Source: Mycolicibacterium sphagni (GTDB taxonomy: Bacteria > Actinomycetota > Actinomycetes > Mycobacteriales > Mycobacteriaceae). From it: a stretch of 64,000 nt of DNA. The translations under genes were made by a program, and so were the position numbers. Positions 50,615 through 59,629 of the stretch are shown in pieces. The notes below the pieces were generated by a model that worked only from the letters and a program-made list of their open reading frames with translations, made no database searches and was not told the DNA's origin. The DNA is taken from the NCBI RefSeq assembly GCF_013337765.1, contig NZ_VBSB01000036.1, forward strand, positions 124,001-188,000. The letters are read 5' to 3'. The first letter of the stretch is position 1. Every line of letters begins with the position of its first letter.

Positions 50615-52810
50615 ATGACGAGAACTGACAAACTCGCCAGCCCGCATCTGGCACCCGATCCCGCCGAGCTGGCCAGACTGATCGGCGGCGTGCATCACAG
50701 CCCGCACAGCATTCTGGGTGCCCACGAGTACGGCGATCACACCGTCATCCGCGCGCTCAAACCGCACGCCGAGGAGGTCGTGGCCCTGGTGGGCGACGAG
50801 CGCCACCGGTTGGCCCACATCGACTCCGGCGTCTTCGCCGTAGCGCTGCCGTTCACCAACCTGGTCGACTACCGGCTCGAAGTCACCTATCCGGGCGGGC
50901 ACACCATCACCGTCGCCGACGGCTACCGGTTCCTGCCGACCCTGGGCGAGATGGATCTCTACTTGTACGGCGAGGGACGCCATGAGCGGCTCTGGGAGAT
51001 TCTGGGCGCGCACCCGAGATCGTTCACCACCGCCGACGGTGTCGTAGAGGGCGTGTCATTCGCGGTATGGGCCCCGAATGCCAAGGGCATCAACCTGATC
51101 GGTGAGTTCAACCATTGGGACGGCAACGACGCCCCGATGCGTGTGCTCGGATCCAGCGGCGTGTGGGAGCTGTTCTGGCCCGACTTCCCGACCGACGGGC
51201 TGTACAAGTTCCGGGTGCACGGGGTCGACGGTTCGGTCATCGATCGAGCCGATCCGTTCGCGTTCGCGACGGAGGTTCCGCCGCACACCGCGTCGCGGGT
51301 GTTCACCTCGGATTACACCTGGGACGATGACGGCTGGATGACGCAGCGCGCGGCGGTGAACCCGGTGTTCGAACCGATGAGCACCTACGAGGTTCACCTC
51401 GGTTCGTGGCGGCCCGGCCTGAGCTATCGCGATTTGGCCGAGCAACTCACCGAATACGTTCTCGCCCAGGGTTTCACCCATGTCGAACTGCTGCCGGTAG
51501 CCGAACATCCCTTCGGCGGCTCATGGGGTTATCAGGTGACGTCGTACTACGCCCCGACGTCACGGTTCGGGACGCCCGACGAATTCCGGTTACTGGTGGA
51601 CACCTTGCACCGGGCCGGTATCGGCGTGATCGTCGACTGGGTGCCTGCGCACTTCCCCAAGGACGCCTGGGCGCTGGGCCGCTTCGACGGCACACCGCTC
51701 TACGAGCACTCCGACCCGCACCGTGGTGAGCAACTCGACTGGGGCACCTATGTTTTCGACTTCGGCCGGGCCGAAGTGCGCAATTTTCTGGTGGCCAACG
51801 CCCTATATTGGTTGCAGGAATTCCACGTCGACGGCCTGCGGGTGGATGCCGTCGCATCCATGCTCTACCTGGACTACTCCCGGCCCGACGGCGGTTGGAC
51901 GCCGAACATCTATGGCGGCCGGGAGAACCTCGAGGCGGTGCAGTTCCTTCAGGAGATGAACGCGACCGTCCACAAGATGGCGCCCGGTATCGTCACGATG
52001 GCCGAGGAATCCACCTCATGGCCTGGCGTGACCCGCCCGACCAACCTTGGCGGGCTTGGCTTTTCGATGAAGTGGAACATGGGGTGGATGCACGACACCC
52101 TGGACTACATCAGCCGCGATCCGATCTATCGCACCTATCACCACGGCGAGCTGACGTTCTCGTTGCTCTACGCGTTCAGCGAGAACTTCGTCTTGCCGAT
52201 CAGCCACGACGAGGTGGTACACGGCAAGGGCACGCTGTGGGGCCGGATGCCGGGCAACGATCACGTCAAGGCGGCTGGGCTGCGCAGTCTGCTGGCGTAC
52301 CAGTGGGCGCATCCCGGTAAGCAGCTGCTGTTCATGGGCCAGGAATTCGGCCAGCGGGCGGAATGGTCCGAGGAGCGCGGCGTCGACTGGTATCAGCTCG
52401 ACGAGAACAGCTACTCCAACGGGATCATGCGCTTCGTCGCCGATATCAACGGGCTGTATCGCAGCCGTCCGGCGTTGTGGAGCCAGGACAGCAGGCCGGA
52501 CGGCTACTCCTGGATCGACGCCAACGACTCGGCCAACAACGTGCTGAGCTTCCTGCGCTACGGCAGTGACGGGTCGGTGCTGGCGTGTGTGTTCAACTTC
52601 TCCGGTTCCGAGCACACCCGCTACCGACTGGGCCTGCCGCACAGCGGAACCTGGCGTGAGGTGCTCAACAGCGACGCGACGATCTACAACGGTGCCGGGG
52701 CGGGCAACTTCGGTGCCGTCGAGGCCACCGATGAGCCGTGGCACGGCCGTCCGGCGTCGGCGACGCTGGTGCTACCGCCCACCTCGGCGATCTGGCTCGA
52801 GCCCGTCTAA
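50615..52810 (+). CDS. glgB: 1,4-alpha-glucan branching enzyme
   Basis: A 731-residue GH13 branching enzyme that introduces alpha-1,6 links in glycogen and capsular alpha-glucan. Nucleophile Asp411 (GLRVDAVASM) and acid Glu464 (MAEEST) match the M. tuberculosis numbering exactly; carbohydrate-binding N-terminal module occupies about 1-130 and the isoamylase N domain 130-230. The ATG follows AAGGAGGCTTGGCA. It works with GlgE to build branched glucan. Confidence 0.97.
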   Translation: MTRTDKLASPHLAPDPAELARLIGGVHHSPHSILGAHEYGDHTVIRALKPHAEEVVALVGDERHRLAHIDSGVFAVALPFTNLVDYRLEVTYPGGHTITVADGYRFLPTLGEMDLYLYGEGRHERLWEILGAHPRSFTTADGVVEGVSFAVWAPNAKGINLIGEFNHWDGNDAPMRVLGSSGVWELFWPDFPTDGLYKFRVHGVDGSVIDRADPFAFATEVPPHTASRVFTSDYTWDDDGWMTQRAAVNPVFEPMSTYEVHLGSWRPGLSYRDLAEQLTEYVLAQGFTHVELLPVAEHPFGGSWGYQVTSYYAPTSRFGTPDEFRLLVDTLHRAGIGVIVDWVPAHFPKDAWALGRFDGTPLYEHSDPHRGEQLDWGTYVFDFGRAEVRNFLVANALYWLQEFHVDGLRVDAVASMLYLDYSRPDGGWTPNIYGGRENLEAVQFLQEMNATVHKMAPGIVTMAEESTSWPGVTRPTNLGGLGFSMKWNMGWMHDTLDYISRDPIYRTYHHGELTFSLLYAFSENFVLPISHDEVVHGKGTLWGRMPGNDHVKAAGLRSLLAYQWAHPGKQLLFMGQEFGQRAEWSEERGVDWYQLDENSYSNGIMRFVADINGLYRSRPALWSQDSRPDGYSWIDANDSANNVLSFLRYGSDGSVLACVFNFSGSEHTRYRLGLPHSGTWREVLNSDATIYNGAGAGNFGAVEATDEPWHGRPASATLVLPPTSAIWLEPV

Positions 52811-52828
52811 GGGATCAGCACAGCGGAC

Positions 52829-53728
52829 TCAGTACAGCGCGTTGGCGAGGTTGCGCCGGCCGATGATCACATCGGGATCGGCCGGGTCGAACAACTCGAA
52901 CAGCTCGATCAGCCGGGTGCGCACGTTGGTGCGGTCATCATCGGTTGTCTTGCGCACCAAGGCAATCAGCCGATCGAAGGCGGGGATGACGTCCTGGTTG
53001 AGGATCTGCACATCGGCCGCGGCGAAGGCTGCCTCGATGTCGTCGGGCGCCGCATCGGAGGCGGCGACCGCGTCGGGACGGTGCGCGGTGGCGCGCTCGA
53101 GGAACGTCATCTGCCGCAGCGCGCCCTTGGCCTCGGCATTCGCCGGATCGCCGTCCAGGATGGCCTGATACGCCGCCGTCGCGCCCGCGAAATCGCCGGC
53201 CTCCAGAAGGTCGCGCGCCTGCGCCAAAACCGGGTCGACGACCGCCTCGTCGTCGGAGTCGCCCGAGCCGGATAGCTTTCCGGCGGTGGCCGACAGCAGC
53301 GAGTCGACCCAGCGACGCAGTTGTTCAGGGGGTTGCGGGCCTTGGAAGCTGGCCAGCGGCTGCCCGCCCGCCAGAGCCACCACTGTCGGCACCGCCTCGA
53401 TGCCGAACATCTGGGCCACCCGCGGAACCACGTCGACGTTCACCGTGGCCAACGACCAGCGGCCGTTGTCTTCGGCAGCCAGCGCGCCCAGGGTCTCGGC
53501 CAGCTGCACCGAGGAGTCACTGCGGGGCGACCAGAGCACCACCACAACCGGCACCTCACCGGAGCGGACCAGCACCTCGGCTTCGAAATTCGCCTCGGTG
53601 ACCTCGATACCACCGCTGGGGGCGGTCGCACCGCCCGATGCGGGCTGCTGGGCCCGCTGTTTGAGACCGGATAGATCGACGGCACCGGCGGCCAAGGCGG
53701 GGCCGATCGAGGGGCGTGGACGCGTCAC
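52829..53728 (-). CDS. Thioredoxin-fold TPR protein, CnoX/YbbN-like
   Basis: A 299-residue protein: thioredoxin domain (about 50-155) then a TPR-like helical domain (about 180-299, LLEAGDFAGATAAYQAILDG). The usual CxxC of thioredoxin is replaced by SPRSDSS, so redox activity is unlikely; it may act as a holdase linked to chaperonins. Corresponds to Rv1324. GTG start chosen (VTRPRPSIGP); the extension to 53803 is not conserved. Convergent with glgB. Confidence 0.9.
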   Translation of the reverse strand: MTRPRPSIGPALAAGAVDLSGLKQRAQQPASGGATAPSGGIEVTEANFEAEVLVRSGEVPVVVVLWSPRSDSSVQLAETLGALAAEDNGRWSLATVNVDVVPRVAQMFGIEAVPTVVALAGGQPLASFQGPQPPEQLRRWVDSLLSATAGKLSGSGDSDDEAVVDPVLAQARDLLEAGDFAGATAAYQAILDGDPANAEAKGALRQMTFLERATAHRPDAVAASDAAPDDIEAAFAAADVQILNQDVIPAFDRLIALVRKTTDDDRTNVRTRLIELFELFDPADPDVIIGRRNLANALY

Positions 53729-53741
53729 GTACCCAAGTCTG

Positions 53742-54116
53742 TCACGTCGCCGACGGGGCAGAATCTCGCGGTTGAGTAGAAACCGCCGCAACTGCCCCAC
53801 CACCCAATTTGGCCGTCCGATCAGCCCATATGAGGAAGATCACACTTCCGAGCGGCACGATGCTGCCCAGCAACGCCAGCAACCACGTCGCGATGCCCCA
53901 CTTGTAGGCGAGCCCAGCCAGGAGAGCAGTGATCACAAAGGCGATGAACACCAGTCCGTGCACCATGCCGAAGACCTTGACCCCGATCTCGGTGCGCGGG
54001 CTGCCCAGGTACTTGAAGTACATCCCGACCAGCAGTCCAACCCAGCTCACCGCTTCGGCCAGCGCCACCAAACGGAACCGCCCAGCCGTGCTGCGGATAT
54101 CAAAGGTGCTCGTCAT
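53742..54116 (-). CDS. DUF3817 membrane protein, second paralogue
   Basis: A 124-residue three-span membrane protein with the HGLVFIAFV motif (here VHGLVFIAF) typical of DUF3817; the other copy is at 30491-30850. Spans about 15-34, 48-67 and 72-95. It sits next to the thioredoxin-like gene and before fadA4, and is not part of the M. tuberculosis order I remember, so it may be an insertion. Function unknown. Confidence 0.85.
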   Translation of the reverse strand: MTSTFDIRSTAGRFRLVALAEAVSWVGLLVGMYFKYLGSPRTEIGVKVFGMVHGLVFIAFVITALLAGLAYKWGIATWLLALLGSIVPLGSVIFLIWADRTAKLGGGAVAAVSTQPRDSAPSAT

Positions 54117-54185
54117 GCCGCCATTGTGCCGCAGCCGTGAGCCAGCTACTACGCTGCGTCGTTGCTGCGGCCGCCGCTACCTCGG

Positions 54186-55367
54186 CTAGCCGGCCCGCAG
54201 GATCAGCGCGTCGCCCTGGCCGCCGGCGCCGCAGAGCGCGGCCACCGCGTAGCCCGAACCGCGCCGCGAGAGCTCCAGCGCCGCGTGCAGGGTGATGCGC
54301 GCACCCGACATCCCGATCGGATGGCCGACCGCGATGGCACCACCGTTGCGGTTGACCCGGTCGGCGTCCACGCCGAGCTCACGGGTCGAGGCCAGCGCGA
54401 CCGCGGAGAACGCCTCGTTGATCTCGATCACGTCGAGCTGATCGAGGCTGATGCCCTCCCGCACGACGGCCTTCTTGATGGCGTTGGCCGGCTGGGACTG
54501 CAGCGTGGAATCCGGGCCGGCGACCACACCATGAGCACCGATCTCGCACAGCCACGTCAGGCCCAGTTCCTGCGCCTTGGCCTTGTTCATCACCACGACA
54601 GCACAACCGCCGTCGGAGATTTGGGACGCCGAACCGGCGGTGATGGTGCCGTCCTTGCGGAACGCCGGCTTGAGCCCGGACAGCGATTCGGCCGTGGTGT
54701 TGGCCCGGATGCCCTCGTCCTCGGCGAACTCGATCGGATCGCCCTTGCGCTGCGGAATCTTCACCGGCACGACCTCGTCGGCGAACACCCCGTCCTTCCA
54801 CGCCGCGGCGGCCTTCTGATGCGAGATGGCGGCGAATTCGTCCTGCTCGAGGCGGGTGAACTTGTCGGTGTCGTTGCGCTGCTCGGTCAGGGTGCCCATC
54901 GGCTGGTCGGTGAACACGTCATGCAGGCCGTCGTAGGCCATCGAGTCGAGCACGGTGACGTCGCCGTACTTGTAGCCCTCGCGGCTGTTGACCAGCAGGT
55001 GCGGCGCCTTGGTCATCGACTCCTGCCCACCGGCGACGACCACGTCGAACTCACCGGCTCGAATGAGCTGATCAGCCAGCGCGATCGAATCGATCCCGGA
55101 CAGGCACATCTTGTTGATGCTCAGGGCGGGCACATCCCAGCCGATCCCGCCGGCAACGGCAGCCTGGCGCGCAGGCATCTGGCCGGCACCGGCGGTCAGC
55201 ACCTGGCCCATGATCACGTACTCGACCAGCGACGCCGGGACGTTCGCCTTCTCCAGGGCCGCCTTGATGGCGATCGCGCCCAGGTCGCTGCCCGAGAAAT
55301 CCTTGAGAGAGCCCATCAGCTTGCCGATGGGAGTACGAGCTCCAGCAACGATCACCGACGTCGTCAT
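54186..55367 (-). CDS. fadA4: Acetyl-CoA acetyltransferase
   Basis: A 393-residue thiolase. The nucleophilic Cys is in KMCLSGIDSI, the His in GHPIGMSGAR and the second Cys in CGAGGQGDA. It condenses or cleaves acetoacetyl-CoA and should cooperate with the scoAB pair and the epimerase. Corresponds to Rv1323. The start at MTTSVIVAG follows GGAGGCAGGA; an ATG four codons earlier is less likely. Divergent from the epimerase. Confidence 0.95.
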   Translation of the reverse strand: MTTSVIVAGARTPIGKLMGSLKDFSGSDLGAIAIKAALEKANVPASLVEYVIMGQVLTAGAGQMPARQAAVAGGIGWDVPALSINKMCLSGIDSIALADQLIRAGEFDVVVAGGQESMTKAPHLLVNSREGYKYGDVTVLDSMAYDGLHDVFTDQPMGTLTEQRNDTDKFTRLEQDEFAAISHQKAAAAWKDGVFADEVVPVKIPQRKGDPIEFAEDEGIRANTTAESLSGLKPAFRKDGTITAGSASQISDGGCAVVVMNKAKAQELGLTWLCEIGAHGVVAGPDSTLQSQPANAIKKAVVREGISLDQLDVIEINEAFSAVALASTRELGVDADRVNRNGGAIAVGHPIGMSGARITLHAALELSRRGSGYAVAALCGAGGQGDALILRAG

Positions 55368-55460
55368 TCCTGCCTCCATGCACGTTTTGAGCCGCTTCGA
55401 TGCGGCTATTCACGGATTCCCTAGTGGTTGAATCCGATCTGATTAGGTTACCTTTGCGTT

Positions 55461-55931
55461 ATGACCGCCGAGCAAGTTGACGCCCGTCCAGTCCTGGCCA
55501 GTGCGCTCGTCACCGCCGTCGACCACATCGGCATCGCGGTGCCGGATCTCGATGCGGCCATCCAGTGGTATCACGAGCACCTTGGCATGATCCTGGTGCA
55601 CGAGGAGATCAACGAAGACCAGGGTATTCGCGAGGCAATGCTGTCGCTGAAGAACGCTGCGCCCGACTGCGCGCAGATCCAGCTGATGGCCCCGCTCGAC
55701 GAGACATCGACGATCGCCAAGTTCATCGACAAGCGCGGCCCCGGCATCCAGCAGATGGCCTACCGGGTCAGCGATCTGGACGCCATCTCCGAACAGTTGC
55801 GCGGCCAGGGTATCCGGCTGATCTACGACGCACCGCGGCGCGGAACGGCCAACTCGCGCATCAATTTCATCCACCCCAAGGATGCCGGTGGCGTCCTGGT
55901 GGAACTCGTCGAGCCCGCCGCGTCGCACTAG
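55461..55931 (+). CDS. Methylmalonyl-CoA epimerase
   Basis: A 156-residue VOC-fold enzyme interconverting (R)- and (S)-methylmalonyl-CoA. It has the paired beta-alpha-beta-beta-beta modules: VDHIGIAVPDLDAAIQWYHE with the His ligand and FIDKRGPGIQQMAYRVSDLD, then NFIHPKDAGGVLVELVEP with the C-terminal Glu. It corresponds to Rv1322A. The gene is relevant to the split mutase at the left end of the window, which may use the same pathway. A hairpin terminator follows. Confidence 0.92.
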   Translation: MTAEQVDARPVLASALVTAVDHIGIAVPDLDAAIQWYHEHLGMILVHEEINEDQGIREAMLSLKNAAPDCAQIQLMAPLDETSTIAKFIDKRGPGIQQMAYRVSDLDAISEQLRGQGIRLIYDAPRRGTANSRINFIHPKDAGGVLVELVEPAASH

Positions 55932-55946
55932 TACGCCGCTGAACGA

Positions 55947-55971
55947 AGTGCAGTTAGGGAGCTACTGCACT
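55947..55971 (+). terminator. Hairpin after the epimerase
   Basis: AGTGCAGT (55947-55954) and ACTGCACT (55964-55971) form an 8-bp stem with short loop, 15 bases past the epimerase stop. A T-rich stretch (CATTTGG) follows loosely. It is a plausible terminator before the next envelope gene. Confidence 0.55.
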
Positions 55972-56044
55972 CATTTGGTCTCATCCGCCTCACCCTGACC
56001 GCAGGGTGCAGCGCCATCGGCGCCGCCTGGTCAGGAAGCGAGCC

Positions 56045-56920
56045 ATGTTGGTCCAATCTGCAGGCGCGCGTTCGTTGTTGACGTCGGGTACCGCCCTGGC
56101 AGTGGCAGGTGTCCTCGCCGCCTCGATGATTTCACCGCCGCATCACACCATCACCGCGACCCGCATCACCGTCGCCGCACCGGCGCTGCGGCTCACCGCT
56201 GCGCCGAGTCCGCTCGAGTTCTATCCCCAGGTCGCGCAACGGACACTCAGCAACGTAGGCGCCCTCGCGGGGGAGTACGCCGTGGTCGTGCCCGCGTTGG
56301 CCGGGGCGATCGTGACGAACCCGGTGGGAGTCCTGCGGTCGGCCGCGGCGGTTGCTCCCATGCTTGCCCTGTTCAGCCCGCTGCTCGTCCCCGGCTATGC
56401 GTTGGCGGCAGTAAGCCCACTCCTGTCGGGCGTTGCCGCTGCGGGCCTGTCGCTCACAGAGATCGGCGACGCCGTCAAAAAGGGCGATCCCGTCGATCTC
56501 GTCAACGCGGTCGTCAACATTCCGGCCCGTATCGTCGACGGCCTCCTCAACGGCGGTGTGCCCGGCGCTCCGTTCTATTCCATCGGGGTGTTCACGGCGG
56601 CGAGTGGAAACGGCCCCAGTCCGCTCGGATTGCCTGGCGTGATCGCGCAGATGGTGCTGACCGGTGCCGGCATCCAGTTTCCCGATCCGTACCAACCACC
56701 TTGGGTCCCAAGCGCATCCAGCAGTCAGCGAACGATGTCGGCGGCGACGTCCGCCCGGGTGCAGTTGAAGGGCCGTGGCGTGACCGCGGTCACCGTGCAC
56801 AAGGATCTGCCGAGGGCAGGCACCGCGAACCCGGCGCCGCGCAGCGTCAAAAAACCCGGGGGTGATGGCTCGCGCAGCGCGACTGGCCGGCCCGCCCGCA
56901 CGCCCTCCGGCAGAGGCTGA
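56045..56920 (+). CDS. Exported envelope protein of unknown function, GjpA-like
   Basis: A 291-residue protein with an N-terminal signal-like segment (about 8-28, LLTSGTALAVAGVLAASMI), an extended Ala/Leu/Val-rich domain of amphipathic helices (about 50-200) and a basic Pro/Arg-rich tail. Composition and layout resemble a mycobacterial group annotated as outer-membrane porin GjpA. The resemblance is weak and function is not established. The ATG follows AGGAAGCGAGCC; an in-frame GTG 39 bases earlier is possible. Insertion relative to M. tuberculosis. Confidence 0.7.
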   Translation: MLVQSAGARSLLTSGTALAVAGVLAASMISPPHHTITATRITVAAPALRLTAAPSPLEFYPQVAQRTLSNVGALAGEYAVVVPALAGAIVTNPVGVLRSAAAVAPMLALFSPLLVPGYALAAVSPLLSGVAAAGLSLTEIGDAVKKGDPVDLVNAVVNIPARIVDGLLNGGVPGAPFYSIGVFTAASGNGPSPLGLPGVIAQMVLTGAGIQFPDPYQPPWVPSASSSQRTMSAATSARVQLKGRGVTAVTVHKDLPRAGTANPAPRSVKKPGGDGSRSATGRPARTPSGRG

Positions 56921-56923
56921 GCA

Positions 56924-57220
56924 CTAGGACCACTTTCGGGTCGGGCTTCGGGTGGCACGATTGGCCCAGCACGCGGTGTGCCAATGCCGTCGGTCCGCCA
57001 GCCCAGCCTCACCCTGATCGACCGGCCACACCACGACATGTGCTGTTCCCGAGCGGATTTCGTGATCGCATCCGGGGCAGCGATAGTTCTTGACGGCGCG
57101 CGCGCCCGGCACCGGTCGCACCTCGTAGTCGAACCCGTCGGCGCCCGCCTCGATTCGGCGCTGGCCCGGCAGCGGCGGTAAGCCGCTCCCCTTCCCACGT
57201 TCCGGCCGGCGCCGAGGCAT
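56924..57220 (-). CDS. Small putative zinc-ribbon protein, Rv1322-like
   Basis: A 98-residue protein with YRCPGCDHEIRSGTAHVVVW and a second Cys/His pair (HWHTACW), fitting one zinc site of C2HC or similar. It begins MPRRRPERGKGSG, strongly basic, suggesting nucleic-acid contact. It overlaps the nucS stop by one base (TGATG), so it is co-translated with it, as with Rv1322/Rv1321. It may act with NucS, which is an inference. Confidence 0.8.
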   Translation of the reverse strand: MPRRRPERGKGSGLPPLPGQRRIEAGADGFDYEVRPVPGARAVKNYRCPGCDHEIRSGTAHVVVWPVDQGEAGLADRRHWHTACWANRATRSPTRKWS

Positions 57221-57894
57221 CAGAAGAGCCGGAACTCGTCGCTGTCCATACCGCGCATGACGTCGTAATCGAGAGTGACACAACGTATCCCACGATCAGT
57301 GGCCAGGGTGCGCGCCTGCGGCTTGATCTGCTGGGCAGCGAACACACCGCTGACCGGAGCCAGCAAGCTGTCGCGGTTGAGCAGTTCGAGGTAGCGCGTC
57401 AGTTGCTCGACGCCGTCAATCTCGCCGCGGCGCTTGATCTCCACCGCGACCGTGCGGCCTTCATCGTCGCGGCACAGGATGTCCACCGGGCCGATCGCGG
57501 TCATGAATTCCCGCCGAACCAGCGTGTAGCCGTCACCCAGCAGCTCGATGTGCTCGGCCAGCAGCTTCTGCAGATGGGCTTCGACACCGTCCTTCACCAG
57601 CCCGGGGTCGATCCCGAGCTCGTGGCTGGAGTCGTGCTCGATGCTTTCGACTGTGATGCGAAGCTGCTCACCGGTCTTGTTCTCCACGACCCACACCGGC
57701 AAAGAATCGTCCGGCGTCTCCTCGGTGAGCCAGCAGGGCGGGCTCATCCAGTTCAGCGGCTTGTAGGCGCGATCATCAGCGTGCACGCTGACCGAGCCGT
57801 CGGCCTTGATCAGCAGCAGCCGGCGAGCAGAGGGCAGGTGGGCGGTGAGACGGCCGACGTAGTCGACGGTGCATTGAGCGATCACGAGGCGCAC
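57220..57894 (-). CDS. nucS: Mismatch-specific endonuclease NucS/EndoMS
   Basis: A 224-residue restriction-fold nuclease that is the core of the MutS/MutL-independent mismatch repair of actinobacteria. The catalytic part shows IGPVDILCRDDEGRTVAVEI with KRRG, the PD-(D/E)xK motif. The C-terminal DSDEFRLF can bind the beta sliding clamp. The N-terminal half is the DNA-binding beta-rich domain. Corresponds to Rv1321; loss gives a hypermutator phenotype in M. smegmatis. Divergent from the cyclase. Confidence 0.97.
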   Translation of the reverse strand: MRLVIAQCTVDYVGRLTAHLPSARRLLLIKADGSVSVHADDRAYKPLNWMSPPCWLTEETPDDSLPVWVVENKTGEQLRITVESIEHDSSHELGIDPGLVKDGVEAHLQKLLAEHIELLGDGYTLVRREFMTAIGPVDILCRDDEGRTVAVEIKRRGEIDGVEQLTRYLELLNRDSLLAPVSGVFAAQQIKPQARTLATDRGIRCVTLDYDVMRGMDSDEFRLF

Positions 57895-57943
57895 CGCACA
57901 AGCTTAGGGTCTGCGCACCGCGACGAATTAGGCTGACGCCACC

Positions 57944-59548
57944 ATGAGTTCCCACCCCAGCGTTGCGCAGCGGTTGGGCCGGGTTCTGGAGCGGGTCACC
58001 CGACAGAGCGGTCGGCTGGCCGACACACCGGCCTACGGGTCGCTGCTGCTGGGCAAGGTGAGCGAAAGCCCCGCCCGCCGGCGGGTCCGGATCCAGACGC
58101 TGGTCACCGTGTCATTGCTGACGTTCAACGTCCTCGGGATTCTGGTGGCAGCACTGTTCGTGACCGTGGCGTTCCCGGTGCCCAGCGTGTTCCACGACGT
58201 GCCGCCGTGGCTTACCTACGCGGTGGCCCCCGCCTATGCCGCCTTCGCGCTGGCCTTCGGCACCTGGTGGATCACCACCCGCACGGTCAACGACCTCCGG
58301 TGGGCCGTCGAGGGGCGGACGCCGACCCGCGTCGACCAGCGCAACGCGTTCTTCACCCCCTGGCGGGTCGCGCTGGCACAGCTGACGCTCTGGGCCGTGG
58401 GCACCGCGGCGTTCACCGTCCTCTACGGGTTGTACGACACCGACTTCATTCCCCGGATCGCCCTCGGGGTGGGCTTCTGCGGCGTCCTGGTCTCCACCGG
58501 TGCCTACATGTTCACCGAGTTCGCCCTGCGCCCGGTGGCCGCACAGGCACTGGCGGCAGGGCCACCGCCACACCGCCTGGCGCCCGGGATCATGGGCCGC
58601 ACGATGACGGTGTGGATGCTGGTTTCCGGGGCGCCGATGATCGGAATCGGTCTGACCGCCCTGTTTTCGCTACTGCTGCAGAATCTCACCAGGACGCAGT
58701 TGGAAGTCGCGATCATCATCATCTCGCTGGCGGCGCTGGTGTTCGGCTTCCTGTTGATGTGGATTCTGGCCTGGCTCACCGCAACTCCGGTACGCGTGGT
58801 GCGCTCGGCCCTCAAACGCGTCGAGGACGGCGATTTGAGCGCCAACCTGGTCGTCTTCGACGGCACCGAACTCGGTGAGCTGCAACGCGGTTTCAACTCG
58901 ATGGTGAACGGGCTGCGGGAACGCGAGCAGGTGCGCGATCTGTTCGGCCGCCACGTCGGTCGCGAGGTTGCCGCCGCCGCCGAATTGCAGCGGCCCACGC
59001 TCGGCGGCGAAGAGCGCCATGTGGCAGTGCTTTTCGTCGACATCGTCCAGTCCACCCAATTGGTCAGCACGCTGCCGCCGATCGAGGTGGTCGAACTGCT
59101 CAACCGGTTCTTCGCCGTCGTCGTCGAGGAGGTCGACCGCCACCACGGAATAGTCAACAAGTTCGAAGGTGATGCGACGCTGGCGATCTTCGGTGCTCCC
59201 GTCACGTTGGAGAATCCGGAGGACGACGCCCTGGCCACGGCTCGCGCGATCACGCGACGGCTCGAGCGGGAGGTACCCGAATGCCCCGCGGGTATCGGGG
59301 TCACCGCCGGGCAGGTGGTGGCCGGCAACGTGGGCGCCAACGAGCGATTCGAGTACACCGTGATCGGCGGACCGGTCAACGAGGCCGCGCGCCTGTCGGA
59401 GCTGGCCAAGACCGGGGACAGCCGAGTGCTGGCATCGGCAGTGGCGGTCGAGAACGCCGGCGATCAGGAGCGCGCCCACTGGATCCTCGGCGACGCGGTG
59501 ACGTTGCGCGGCCACGACCAGCCGACTCGGCTGGCAGTACCCGCCTGA
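57944..59548 (+). CDS. Class III adenylate/guanylate cyclase with six spans and HAMP
   Basis: A 534-residue integral membrane cyclase: six hydrophobic spans (about residues 45-290), a HAMP linker (about 275-330, TPVRVVRSALKRVEDGDLS) and a catalytic domain (about 350-530). The metal-binding Asp is in VAVLFVDIVQSTQLV and the second in KFEGDATLAIFGAP; the transition-state region is EYTVIGGPVNEAARL. Corresponds to the Rv1318c-Rv1320c group. Together with the Rv1339-like phosphodiesterase it would set cAMP levels. Confidence 0.93.
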   Translation: MSSHPSVAQRLGRVLERVTRQSGRLADTPAYGSLLLGKVSESPARRRVRIQTLVTVSLLTFNVLGILVAALFVTVAFPVPSVFHDVPPWLTYAVAPAYAAFALAFGTWWITTRTVNDLRWAVEGRTPTRVDQRNAFFTPWRVALAQLTLWAVGTAAFTVLYGLYDTDFIPRIALGVGFCGVLVSTGAYMFTEFALRPVAAQALAAGPPPHRLAPGIMGRTMTVWMLVSGAPMIGIGLTALFSLLLQNLTRTQLEVAIIIISLAALVFGFLLMWILAWLTATPVRVVRSALKRVEDGDLSANLVVFDGTELGELQRGFNSMVNGLREREQVRDLFGRHVGREVAAAAELQRPTLGGEERHVAVLFVDIVQSTQLVSTLPPIEVVELLNRFFAVVVEEVDRHHGIVNKFEGDATLAIFGAPVTLENPEDDALATARAITRRLEREVPECPAGIGVTAGQVVAGNVGANERFEYTVIGGPVNEAARLSELAKTGDSRVLASAVAVENAGDQERAHWILGDAVTLRGHDQPTRLAVPA

Positions 59549-59629
59549 ATCCGGCCAGCGGCCGACGGTTTCTGGCCAAAATCCGGCGATCACGGTTGAA
59601 ATAGCCACCTCGCCAGTAGCGTCAACCGG

